Positions 50,646 through 58,572 of a stretch of DNA of 64,000 nucleotides are shown in pieces. The notes under the pieces are model-generated. The model did no database searches. It saw only the letters and a list, made by a program, of their open reading frames with translations, and was not told where the DNA came from. The stretch's first letter is position 1; the number at the start of each line of letters is the position of its first letter. The position numbers were made by a program, and so were the translations under genes. The stretch spans positions 1-64,000 of the forward strand of contig DATGMD010000038.1 of assembly GCA_035293805.1 (NCBI GenBank), given 5' to 3'. The stretch is from JAJPHF01 sp035293805. GTDB lineage: Bacteria > Chloroflexota > UBA6077 > JAJPHF01.

Positions 50646-51410
50646 GTGCAACAGGTGAAGCAGGAAGGCGTCAGGCGCGCGGGGAACCCAGCCGGACTCT
50701 CGGCCGGCGTCGATCAGCGCGCGTCGGAGTCGCCGGGGGCCGCGCCGCCGGCGGGCGCCGACCCACGCTCGGCCACCGCCGTCAATGCGCTCGTCCACCT
50801 CTACCGCGCCGAGGTAGGGCGCCTCACCGCCTACCGCACCCGCCTCGATACCACCACGAGCTGGGCCATCACCACGTCGGCGCTCGTCGCTACGTTTGCC
50901 TATGGCAACCAGCAGAACCCGGCCGCGGCATTCCTGTTCCTGATGCTCTGCGATTACTTCTTCCTGCACCTAGAGGCGCGCCGCTTCATCGCCTACGAGG
51001 CCAGCCGCTACCGAGTCCACCTGCTGGAGCGCTGCTTCTACGGCGAGGTTCTCGGCGCGGAGGGCGACTCCCAGTGGGCCGCCCGCCTGCTGGAGGCGCT
51101 CCGCAACCCCAGCCCCACGATCAGCCCCTTCGGCGCGGTGGGCTGGCGGCTGCGCCGCAACTACCTCTGGATCTTCGCGCTAGTGCTGCTCGCCTGGATC
51201 GGCAAGCTCCACCTGGCCGGCCCGCCCAGCTGGGACCCCGGCACGCTCGCGGCGCGCGCCCGCGTCGGCGACATCCCCGCCTGGCTGGTGATCGTGGGCG
51301 TGGGCGCGTTCTACGTGTACCTGCTGCTCGTCACGGCCGCGGCCCACCACGTCTACCCCCGCGGCGACGAGGACGCCCGGCACATGGAAGAGGGCCTCGC
51401 CGTGCAGTAG
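50646..51410 (+). CDS. DUF2270 membrane protein
   Basis: The 254-residue protein has a disordered N-terminus of about 45 residues, then NALVHLYRAEVGRLTAYRTR, membrane helices near 72-87 and 94-108 (AAAFLFLMLCDYFFLHLEAR), the conserved RYRVHLLERCFYGEVLG segment near 120, NYLWIFALVLLAWIGKLHLA near 174-193 and a last helix LVIVGVGAFYVYLLLVTAAA near 218-237. This is the DUF2270 pattern of uncharacterised inner-membrane proteins. The GTG at 50646 follows GGAGGAGG. It has no obvious partner gene. Confidence 0.85.
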   Translation: MQQVKQEGVRRAGNPAGLSAGVDQRASESPGAAPPAGADPRSATAVNALVHLYRAEVGRLTAYRTRLDTTTSWAITTSALVATFAYGNQQNPAAAFLFLMLCDYFFLHLEARRFIAYEASRYRVHLLERCFYGEVLGAEGDSQWAARLLEALRNPSPTISPFGAVGWRLRRNYLWIFALVLLAWIGKLHLAGPPSWDPGTLAARARVGDIPAWLVIVGVGAFYVYLLLVTAAAHHVYPRGDEDARHMEEGLAVQ

Positions 51411-51509
51411 CATCGCCGGACGCCGTCCCCGGGGGTGCAGGGTAGTGGCGCTGGCAGGATTCCGCGCCACACCCCGCCGGGGGCCTGGGGGTGTCCCCCC
51501 ACCTGCCCT

Positions 51510-52949
51510 TCATTCCCTCAACACCTCAAACCCCGCAGGATTGGGGGGCGGCGGGGGCGCTCCCGCCGCCTCGCTCACCAGCGCGAGCAGCGGATCGAGG
51601 GTGGGCGCCGCGGGAAGAGCGGCACAGGCGGCGAGCAGGCGCTGCCCGCCCGCCGGCCCGAGGGCGCCGGCCAGCAGGTCGTCGAGCTTCGCGACGAGGT
51701 CCGCGTCGCCGAGCGGGGCGTCGGGGTGGCCGTGTGGCTGCGCGACCGCCGCCCTGCGCTCCGAGCCGTCCCGCAGCCGCACGACCACCTCGCAGCCGAT
51801 CAGCCGCCGCTCGACGTAAGCCCGCTGGCGCTCCGGCGTCTCGATCAGCCGTACCCGCCCCATCAGCGCCCGCACGTCCGGCGCCTGCCACGGCGCGTCG
51901 GCGTAGTCGGCGGGCGTGAGGCGCCCGCGCAGCAGGGCCAGCGCCACCACGAAGGGGGTACTGTGGTCGGCGTCCTCGTGCGAGGCCGGCGCGTAGGCGT
52001 GCGGCGCGGCGTGGACCCCGCCGCACACGCCGGCGTGGCCGTAGACGGTCACGGCCTCGACGTGCTCAGCGCGCACGCCTTGCGCGTGCAGCGCCAGCGT
52101 GGCCTCCACGGCGCCTTGCAGGAGGTACTGCGCCGGGTAGCGCTTGACGATGTGGCGGTCGAGCGTCCACGTCCGACCCAGGCGATCGACGGGCACGGCC
52201 TCGGGCGCGCACCCCAGCTGCCGCAGCATGACCTCCAGCGCGTCGGGCGGCGCGGTGACGCCCTCCGCCGCCAGCTCGACGGCCTCGACGGCGCGCTGCC
52301 CCACCAGCCCGGGCGCCACGGACTTCAGGGCCGTCACCGGCACGTCGGGCCGCAGCCACGACTGCAACGCCTGGCCCGTCGTGCCCGCCATCGAGGTCGC
52401 CGCCACCGCCTCCGCGAGCGACCGCCCGTGCAAGCGCGCGAGCGGGGCGGGCAAGGCCCAGATGAGCGGCGTGACGGGATGCCAGCCACGGCCCCGCCAG
52501 TCCGCGGCGTCGGCGACGAGCGCCTGCAGCTCGTACGCGGCGATTACGGCGCTCAGCAGCGCGGCGCCGCTCGCGCGGGCCACCTCGGCGGCGCCGAGCA
52601 GGGCGGACAGCGCGTCGCTGAAGTGGCCGCCGTCGCGGCCGCCGGGCGGCGGCAGGTAGAGGTCGTTGGCGTCGAGCAGGCGCAGCGCGGTGCCGTTGGC
52701 GAGCGCGGCGAGCGCGGGGGTCGCGCGGCCGCCGACCAACAGCGTGGCGCGCGCGGCCGCGGGCGCCGACTGGCGGCGGGCGTAGACGGCCAGCCGCCGC
52801 GCCAGCGGCTCCCCGCGGGCGCCGAGCGCGCAGGCCAGCCCGTCGGCCACGAGCCGCGTGGCGCGGCGCACCTCGGCCGCCGGCACGTCGCCGAGCCGCA
52901 GCCCGAGCGCGAACGCCGCCATGCTCTGGGTGAGCACGGAACCCCTCAC
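51510..52949 (-). CDS. MmgE/PrpD family protein
   Basis: The 479-residue protein matches the 2-methylcitrate dehydratase (PrpD)/MmgE/aconitate decarboxylase superfamily: VPAAEVRRATRLVADGLACA near residues 22-41, ANGTALRLLDANDLYLPPPG near 84-103, GHFSDALSALLGAAEVARAS near 107, ATSMAGTTGQALQSWLRP near 184, LKSVAPGLVGQRAVEAVELA near 206 and DADHSTPFVVALALLRGRLT near 329. Domain order and length are normal. The GTG at 52949 is the earliest start; a later GTG (52937) with AGGGG upstream is also possible. Substrate is not deducible. Confidence 0.88.
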   Translation of the reverse strand: MRGSVLTQSMAAFALGLRLGDVPAAEVRRATRLVADGLACALGARGEPLARRLAVYARRQSAPAAARATLLVGGRATPALAALANGTALRLLDANDLYLPPPGGRDGGHFSDALSALLGAAEVARASGAALLSAVIAAYELQALVADAADWRGRGWHPVTPLIWALPAPLARLHGRSLAEAVAATSMAGTTGQALQSWLRPDVPVTALKSVAPGLVGQRAVEAVELAAEGVTAPPDALEVMLRQLGCAPEAVPVDRLGRTWTLDRHIVKRYPAQYLLQGAVEATLALHAQGVRAEHVEAVTVYGHAGVCGGVHAAPHAYAPASHEDADHSTPFVVALALLRGRLTPADYADAPWQAPDVRALMGRVRLIETPERQRAYVERRLIGCEVVVRLRDGSERRAAVAQPHGHPDAPLGDADLVAKLDDLLAGALGPAGGQRLLAACAALPAAPTLDPLLALVSEAAGAPPPPPNPAGFEVLRE

Positions 52950-53056
52950 CCCCTGCCCCCCTCTCCCCCGCAGCGGAAAAGGGGGAGAACGCCAGTGCCG
53001 CCCCGCCGGAGAGTCCCCCGTCCCCTTATGGGGGAAGGGGGGTTGGGGGGAAGGGG
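52946..53056. repeat. G/C-run palindromic intergenic repeat cluster
   Basis: Two stem-forming blocks: a C-rich run answered by AAAAGGGGGAGAACG (to about 53000), and CCCCGTCCCCTTATGGGGGA with a following G-run (about 53017-53056). The pattern resembles the repeat at the window start. The block overlaps the start region of the MmgE/PrpD gene by four bases. Confidence 0.5.
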
Positions 53057-53060
53057 TCTG

Positions 53061-54068
53061 CTACCCCGCGTTGTAGAGGGTGCGCAGCACCACCTGGCCC
53101 ACGGCCGCCAGGCTGTCGGGCGAGCACTTGTCGGGCGTGTCTTCGAGCGTGTGCCACCAGCTATTGTGGGGGCCGTAGCTGAAGTCGATGAGGTCGATCA
53201 TCGGCAGGCCCGCGTCGAGGATCGGCACGTGATCGTCCAGAATGGCGGCGCCCACCGTGTTCTCGAACTCGGGGCGACCAAGCTGCTCCGCCGCCTGCCA
53301 CACGCGGTCGTTGACCGCGCCGGCGCGCACTTGCGACTGCGCCTCCCGCGGAATGTGCAGGTCGCGGTCGCCGATCATGTCCAGCAGGATGCCCCAGGCC
53401 GGGCGCTCGGGCACCATGTGCTGCGCCCAGTAGCGAGAGCCCAGGAACATCGCGTCGACGCCCGGCCCGTAGTCCTCGCCGTCGAGCATCAGGAGGATGA
53501 CGCCCACGGGGGGCGGCGCGGCCTGGAGCACGCGCCCCACTTCCAGCAGCACGGCGACGCCCGATGCGCCGTCGTTCGCGCCAGGGATGGGCGTGTCCCG
53601 ATTCGCGGGGTTCGGGTCCTGGTCAGCCTGTGGGCGGGTGTCCCAGTGCGCGGCGAGCACCACCTTGCCCGGCTGGTCGGGGCCGAACACACCGAACACG
53701 TTGGTCATGTTGAGCGTCTTGCCCCGGACGTCCCAGGTAAAGTCCTGTACGTCCACGCGGTCGGTCGCCGCGCGCAGCTCGCGCAGCATGTACTCGCGGA
53801 TCGTATCGTGGCCGGGCATGTTCGGCACGCGCGGCCCCGCGTTGACCTGGTTGACCAGATCGTCCCAGGCCCGACTGGCGTTGAACGCCGCCTCCTGCCC
53901 GAGCAGGCGGCTGGCGCCCGGCCGCGGCAGGCCGACGCGGGCCAGCAGCTCGCTGCTCGTGGCGTGGGCGACGAGCGGCGCGGCCACCAGCCCGGCCCCG
54001 AGCGTTAGCACGAACCGCCGGCGGGTCCAGTCCGAGTGCGACGGCGTTGGGGCATCCGATGACGCCAT
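53061..54068 (-). CDS. Tat-exported M28 family metallopeptidase
   Basis: The 335-residue protein begins with a Tat-type signal (DWTRRRFVLTLGAGLVAAPL) and has the M28 two-zinc pattern: VVLAAHWDTRPQADQD (first His and Asp), IPGANDGASGVAVLLEVG (bridging Asp), LMLDGEDYGPGVDA (Glu pair), LLDMIGDRDLHIPREA (Asp) and NSWWHTLEDTPDKCS (last His). It resembles glutaminyl-peptide cyclotransferase-like and aminopeptidase-like M28 members. The ATG at 54068 follows GGAGGTGGG. Folded export by Tat would place it outside the membrane. A peptidase role is likely; cyclotransferase activity is the alternative. Confidence 0.88.
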   Translation of the reverse strand: MASSDAPTPSHSDWTRRRFVLTLGAGLVAAPLVAHATSSELLARVGLPRPGASRLLGQEAAFNASRAWDDLVNQVNAGPRVPNMPGHDTIREYMLRELRAATDRVDVQDFTWDVRGKTLNMTNVFGVFGPDQPGKVVLAAHWDTRPQADQDPNPANRDTPIPGANDGASGVAVLLEVGRVLQAAPPPVGVILLMLDGEDYGPGVDAMFLGSRYWAQHMVPERPAWGILLDMIGDRDLHIPREAQSQVRAGAVNDRVWQAAEQLGRPEFENTVGAAILDDHVPILDAGLPMIDLIDFSYGPHNSWWHTLEDTPDKCSPDSLAAVGQVVLRTLYNAG

Positions 54069-54330
54069 GACGCCCACCTCCAAGCTGGCGCGTGCGCGCG
54101 CCACGACCGCGGCGGCGCTCGCCCCAGTGTAGTGCATCGGCGCGGCCGCGCGCAGAGAAAGCGGCAGGCCATTCGCCGCCGCCCCTGGCCCCGGGCTCCG
54201 CGCCGCGCCAGCAGGCACGCTCCTTGCAGCGCCGCCGGCCCGGCGGCCCAGGTGCGTACCCGATCGGTGCGCCGCCGCACGGGCACGAGCAAGCGGACGC
54301 CGCGGCGCGCCGCCCGCTGGGAGAGTGCGA

Positions 54331-56721
54331 GTGGGTTCTACGGCAGTGCTGTCGGCAACGCGGGGACGGCTGCGCCTGCGCTACGCGGCGCTCGTGCCGC
54401 CGCACGGGAATGACCTTACCGCGCTGCCCGGCGTGCTGGCGGTGGCCACCTACCCGCGTAGCGGCTCGCTGGTGGTGCGCTTCGACCCGGCGCGCACGTC
54501 CGCCGACGCGATCCTCGCCGCGCTCGACGGCGCCGTCGGGGCCGGCGGCGCGGCGCTTCTGGCCGCCCGCGCGAATGGCCAGGTCGCGGCGCACGGGCAG
54601 CGGCCGCCGCGCACGCCGCGGGCCGACGGCGGCGCGGCCGCACGCGCGCCCGCGCCCGCGGCGCCCACTCACCTGGGGCACGACCACACGCACCAGGACG
54701 GCTCGCTGACGGGCGCGGTAACACGGCTGGCGGTCGGCGCCGCGGTCCTGGCGGTCCTCGTCCTGCGCCGGCTGCTGCTCGGCCGCGCGGCTACCACGCC
54801 GCCCGCGCGCTTCGCCGTGGCGGGTGGCGTGCTCGGCCTCGTAACGGGCTACCCCTTCTTCAAGGGCCTCGTCCGAACGGTCACTGGGCGCCAGGGGCTG
54901 GATACCGACACGCTCGTCGCGGTCGCCACGCTCGTGTCCATCATCATGCGCGAGAGCATCATCGCGCTGGTCGTCCTCTTCCTGCTGAACCTGGGCGAGC
55001 TGCTCCAGGCGCTCGTGCTGCGGCGCACCCGCCTCGCCATCCGCGCCCTGCTTGTCGACCAGGGGGATGCCTGGGTGGTCCTGGAAGGCGCTGAGGTGCG
55101 CACGCCGGTCGACCAGCTCCGGCCGGGCGACGTGGTCGCGGTCTATCGCGGCGATCGCCTGCCCGCCGACGGCGTCGTGGTCGAGGGCGAGGGCGCTGTG
55201 AACGAGGCGCCGATCACGGGCGAATCGCTGCCCAGCTACAAGCACCCGCCCGCGGCCGTGTGGGCGGGGACGATCGTCGAGTCGGGGGCGCTGCGCTTCC
55301 GCGTGCAGCGCGTGGGCACCGAGACGGCCGTGGGGCGCCTGATCGAGCGGGTGGAGGAGGCCGAGGAGCTGCGCGCCCCCATCGCTACCCTCGGCGAGCG
55401 CTTCGCCCGCCGCTTCGTGCCGTTCTCGTTCGCGCTGGCCGCCGCGGTGTTCCTCGTCACGCGGGATGCCCGCCGCGCCATGACGATGCTGCTCGTCGCC
55501 TGCCCGTGCGCCGCCGGGCTCAGCACGCCCACCGCCGTGAGCGCGGCCATCGCCAACGCGGCCCGTCGCGGCGTGCTTATCAAGGGCGGCACCCATCTGG
55601 AGGCGGCCGGCCAGATCGACGCCGTGGTGTTCGACAAGACCGGCACCCTCACCGTCGGCCTGCCGCGTGTGTCCATGGTCTACAGCCTTCAGGACGACGT
55701 GGCGCCCGAGGCCGTGCTGGCGCTCGCCGCCAGCGGCGAGTTCCACTCCAAGCACCCGCTGGCCCTCGCCGTCGTGCGCCACGCCGAGGAGCGCGCGATC
55801 GAGATCCCCACCCACGAGGAGTGCGAGGTCCTGGTCGGCCAGGGCGTGCGCGCGGACATGCAGGGCAACCGCATCCTCGTCGGCAGCGACCGGCTGCTGG
55901 AGCAGTTTGGGCTGGCGCCCCCGCGCCGCGGCAGCCAGCTCGCGGCGCGGCTCAGCCGCAAGGGCGAGACGCCGCTCTACCTGGCCTTCAACGACCGCGT
56001 GCTCGGCGTGCTGGGCATCGCCGACCAGCTCCGTCCCGAGTCGGCCGCCGCCCTGGCCGCCATCCGCGCCGCCGGCATTCGGCGCATCGTCCTGCTGACC
56101 GGCGACACGCGGGTCGTGGCCGACGCGGTGGGGCGCCGCCTCGGGCTGCCCGCCGCCGACGTGCGCGCCCGCGCGCTGCCCGAGGACAAGTACGCAGTGG
56201 TGCGCGAGCTGCAGGAGGCGGGCTACCGAGTTGCGATGGTGGGCGACGGCATCAACGACGCGCCGGCGCTGGCGGCGGCCGATCTCGGCATCGCCATGGG
56301 GACGGCGGGCAGCGACGTGGCCATCGAGGCCGCCGACCTGGCGCTTGCCGGCAACGACATTCGCCAGGTGGCGAGCGTGGTCTACCTGGGCCGCGCGACG
56401 CTCGGCGTGATCCGCGAGAACTACGGCCTCTCGATCGGCGTCAACAGCCTCGGCATCGTGGTGGGCGCCTTCGGCGCCTTGAACCCGCTCGTGGCCGCCG
56501 TGCTGCACAACCTGTCCAGTCTGGCCGTGCTCGCCAACTCGGCCCGGTTGATCCGCTATCATGACCCGAGCACGCAGCTACCCCGGCGGCGCGCGCGCGC
56601 CGCGCCACCCAGCGCCTCGGGGGAGCCAACGACGGTCGTTACGCTCCACGCTCCGAAGAGCAGGCGCCTCCCCGGACAGACGCGCACGGCGCGGCGCCGG
56701 CCCGCGCCACGGCCGGACTAG
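54331..56721 (+). CDS. P1B-type heavy-metal translocating ATPase, CtpC-like
   Basis: The 796-residue metal pump has a degenerate HMA-like N-domain without CxxC (LRLRYAALVPPH to LVVRFDPARTSADAILAAL), a His-containing linker (HLGHDHTHQDG), the actuator TGES in NEAPITGESLPSYK, the membrane CPC motif LLVACPCAAGLSTPTAVSAA, phosphorylation site FDKTGTLTVG, HP motif EFHSKHPLA, and MVGDGINDAPALAAADLGIA. The final helix NPLVAAVLHNLSSLAVLANS resembles CtpC-type pumps for zinc/manganese. The GTG at 54331 has GGGAGA six bases upstream. It is followed by a DUF1490/PacL-like gene, the partner of such pumps in mycobacteria. Confidence 0.9.
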   Translation: MGSTAVLSATRGRLRLRYAALVPPHGNDLTALPGVLAVATYPRSGSLVVRFDPARTSADAILAALDGAVGAGGAALLAARANGQVAAHGQRPPRTPRADGGAAARAPAPAAPTHLGHDHTHQDGSLTGAVTRLAVGAAVLAVLVLRRLLLGRAATTPPARFAVAGGVLGLVTGYPFFKGLVRTVTGRQGLDTDTLVAVATLVSIIMRESIIALVVLFLLNLGELLQALVLRRTRLAIRALLVDQGDAWVVLEGAEVRTPVDQLRPGDVVAVYRGDRLPADGVVVEGEGAVNEAPITGESLPSYKHPPAAVWAGTIVESGALRFRVQRVGTETAVGRLIERVEEAEELRAPIATLGERFARRFVPFSFALAAAVFLVTRDARRAMTMLLVACPCAAGLSTPTAVSAAIANAARRGVLIKGGTHLEAAGQIDAVVFDKTGTLTVGLPRVSMVYSLQDDVAPEAVLALAASGEFHSKHPLALAVVRHAEERAIEIPTHEECEVLVGQGVRADMQGNRILVGSDRLLEQFGLAPPRRGSQLAARLSRKGETPLYLAFNDRVLGVLGIADQLRPESAAALAAIRAAGIRRIVLLTGDTRVVADAVGRRLGLPAADVRARALPEDKYAVVRELQEAGYRVAMVGDGINDAPALAAADLGIAMGTAGSDVAIEAADLALAGNDIRQVASVVYLGRATLGVIRENYGLSIGVNSLGIVVGAFGALNPLVAAVLHNLSSLAVLANSARLIRYHDPSTQLPRRRARAAPPSASGEPTTVVTLHAPKSRRLPGQTRTARRRPAPRPD

Positions 56722-56747
56722 TCGTCGGTCCCTGATCGAACCCACTG

Positions 56748-56767
56748 GTGTTGTAAGCTCATAACAC
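56748..56767. promoter_or_regulatory. Dyad between the pump and PacL-like genes, candidate operator
   Basis: GTGTTGTAAGCTCATAACAC is an A/T-rich imperfect palindrome in an otherwise G/C-rich region, 51 bases before the PacL-like start. Its size fits a Fur- or ArsR-type regulator site. This is a sequence-only suggestion. Confidence 0.35.
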
Positions 56768-56817
56768 GCGGCGCGCGGGACTACCCAGTCATTTCACGTC
56801 GGCAAGGAGGTGCGCTC

Positions 56818-57087
56818 GTGGGGCTTCACATTGGCGTTGGCGGCCTGATCGTTGCAGGGCTGAGCGGCACCGCGGCCGGCATCGCTCTCGGTCGGGTGGG
56901 GCGCTCGCTGCTCGTGGCCGGCACGGCCCAGGCCATCCGACTCAACCGGGAGGTGCAGGCGCTGGCCGAAGAGGCGCGCCTGAGCCTGGAGGACATCACG
57001 GCCGAGGCGCGCGAGCGCGCCGGCGAAGCGCCCGCGACGAGCCAGGGGCCGACGGCGCTCCACGGCGAGCAGGGCCAGCATTCCTGA
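56818..57087 (+). CDS. DUF1490/PacL-like small membrane protein
   Basis: The 89-residue protein has one N-terminal Gly-rich membrane helix (VGGLIVAGLSGTAAGIALGR), a segment of Arg/Leu/Ala, then the Glu/Ala-rich helix VQALAEEARLSLEDITAEAR and ERAGEAP. This matches PacL/DUF1490 proteins of mycobacteria, which assemble P1B ATPases such as CtpC into efflux platforms for zinc. The C-terminal metal-binding tail of PacL1 (Asp/His-rich) is not obvious here; only two late histidines (ALHGEQGQHS) are seen. The GTG follows a strong AAGGAGG. The gene lies directly downstream of the ATPase gene. Confidence 0.7.
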   Translation: MGLHIGVGGLIVAGLSGTAAGIALGRVGRSLLVAGTAQAIRLNREVQALAEEARLSLEDITAEARERAGEAPATSQGPTALHGEQGQHS

Positions 57088-57265
57088 GGCGATGCCGCCA
57101 GCCTGAGTCGAGCGGGGTGCGGCCAGCTGCCCGTCCGCCAACCGTGCTGCGCGCTAGCCGGGCGCGGCCGGCGCCCCGCGGGAGTCTTGCCACGCCCCCG
57201 GGGGCGGCTCCCCGGTCGCTCTAGCGCGCGAGGGTCGGCTCGCCCCCGCGACGGTAATGCTCCGC

Positions 57266-57523
57266 CTACCGCCCTCGCGGACCGGGCGCGGCGAGGCTCT
57301 CGCCTGGCCTTGGGGTCGCCAGCGAGCCCATCACGTTGGCGAACTCATCCACGCTCTGGGGCTCGACCGCCAGCGCCTGGGCCAGGAGGCGGATGACGCG
57401 AAAACTGGGCCGGGTGCGCCCGGCTTCCACCAGGTAGACGGTACTCGGCGAAACGCCGGCTTGGTGCGCCAGCTCCCGAATGGTCAACAGCCGGTCCACG
57501 CGCGCTTGCCGCAACGATGCCAT
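57266..57523 (-). CDS. XRE family helix-turn-helix regulator
   Basis: The 85-residue protein has an XRE/Cro-type HTH: LRQARVDRLLTIRELAHQAG, VSPSTVYLVEAGRTRPSFRV and IRLLAQALAVEPQSVDEFAN. The ATG at 57523 is taken as the start. It has no effector domain. ACAATTGTAC (57585-57594) lies 62 bases upstream and recurs before the Fur-family gene. It may regulate the neighbouring metal genes or another locus. Confidence 0.8.
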   Translation of the reverse strand: MASLRQARVDRLLTIRELAHQAGVSPSTVYLVEAGRTRPSFRVIRLLAQALAVEPQSVDEFANVMGSLATPRPGESLAAPGPRGR

Positions 57524-57584
57524 ACCCGTAGCCCTCGAACCGAACACTCGTTGCCCGGGCGCGGGCGACGATAAAGCGTTCGCC

Positions 57585-57594
57585 ACAATTGTAC
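57585..57594. promoter_or_regulatory. ACAATTGTAC motif upstream of the XRE gene
   Basis: A decamer with a CAATTG palindromic core in an A/T-rich stretch. An identical copy lies at 58290-58299. Paired occurrence before two regulator genes suggests a shared binding site, but no known consensus is matched. Confidence 0.3.
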
Positions 57595-57765
57595 CTGATT
57601 CATACCCTAACAGGACAGTACGCGCACGGCTACAGCCAATTATGGAGATCCTGTGTAGATCCGCGTGTGGCGTCCGCGGCTCAGGCGGCGGGCGGCGAGC
57701 CCGGCGCGCGGTCCCTCTCCCGGCCGGGCGGCGGCGCTCGGGTCCGTGCCCCTCCGGGGTGGCGC

Positions 57766-58200
57766 TCAGCCGGCGCCGCCCTGGCAGGCCTGGCAGGTGC
57801 CGAACACCTCGACGTGATGGCCCGCCGGCTGGAAGTGCGCCTCGCGGGTGATCGTGCGCAGCGCCCGCTCGACGGCGCCCGCGACGATGGAGGTGACCTG
57901 CCCGCACGACGTGCAGACGAGGTGGTGGTGGTGCTGACGGGCGCAGAACGTGTAGCTGTGGCACTGCACGTCGCCGTGCAGCCGCTCGAGCAGCCCCGTC
58001 TGGACGAGCAAGTCGAGCGCGCGGAACACGGTGGCACGGCCGATGCCGCGCGGCGCCAGCTCGTCCACCAGCTCCCGCGCCGTGAACGGCGTCGTGCGCG
58101 CCGCGATCGCCTCGGCAATCGCCACGCGGGTGCTCGTGTGGCGGTAGCCCTGCGCGGCTAACTGCTGCAAGAGCAACTCAGCGCGCGAATCGTCGGCCAC
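57766..58200 (-). CDS. Fur family metalloregulator
   Basis: The 144-residue regulator has an N-terminal winged helix (ELLLQQLAAQGYRHTSTRVA, IGRATVFRALDLLVQTGLLE) and a C-terminal dimerisation domain with the metal motifs CHSYTFCARQHHHHLVCTSC and HHVEVFGTCQACQ. Two CxxC pairs would hold the structural zinc; the His-rich HHHH segment gives regulatory metal ligands. Zur-like zinc sensing is likely from the adjacent zinc-type pump, but Fur or PerR roles cannot be excluded. The GTG at 58200 (or 58203) follows AGAGGTG; the frame is open upstream, but that part is not protein-like. Confidence 0.88.
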   Translation of the reverse strand: MADDSRAELLLQQLAAQGYRHTSTRVAIAEAIAARTTPFTARELVDELAPRGIGRATVFRALDLLVQTGLLERLHGDVQCHSYTFCARQHHHHLVCTSCGQVTSIVAGAVERALRTITREAHFQPAGHHVEVFGTCQACQGGAG

Positions 58201-58203
58201 CAC

Positions 58204-58572
58204 CTCTGCTCGCCTTCCGCGAAATACGGCGGCTGGCCCAGCCGCCGCACGGCCGCCTCCCCAGCGGCGCCCCTGCCCGCTGCCAGTAAACAATTGTACC
58301 GCGCGCGCCGCGCCGTCTCCCAGACCACGCCCCGTCGCCGCCAGCCGGGGTCGGACACGGCCACCTGGAGGCTGCTGCCCCACAGGGATCCGCAGGGCGG
58401 CGTTCACCGCCCGGCTGTCGGTCGGCACGCGCCCCGCACGCCGCTATGATGGCAAGCGTGGCGGTCGTCCTGCTATCGTTCGCCGTCGCGCCGCGGGCGC
58501 GACGGCGAACGGCGCAGCACCACCGCGGGCCACGCCGGAACATGAGACAGTAGCCGCCAGGAGTTGCCCGGC
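58204..58572. promoter_or_regulatory. Divergent intergenic region with strong hairpin
   Basis: This 369-base gap before the beta-propeller gene holds ACAATTGTAC at 58290-58299, identical to the copy before the XRE gene. It also has a perfect 16-bp hairpin, CGTTCGCCGTCGCGCC (58477-58492) with its inverse (58496-58511) around a 3-base loop. The hairpin has no T-run. No gene was recognised here. Confidence 0.4.

Noticed and set aside
53623..56562. A 979-codon minus-strand frame opposite the P1B ATPase
   Set aside because: It is antisense to a complete ATPase with all motifs; composition is shadow-like.
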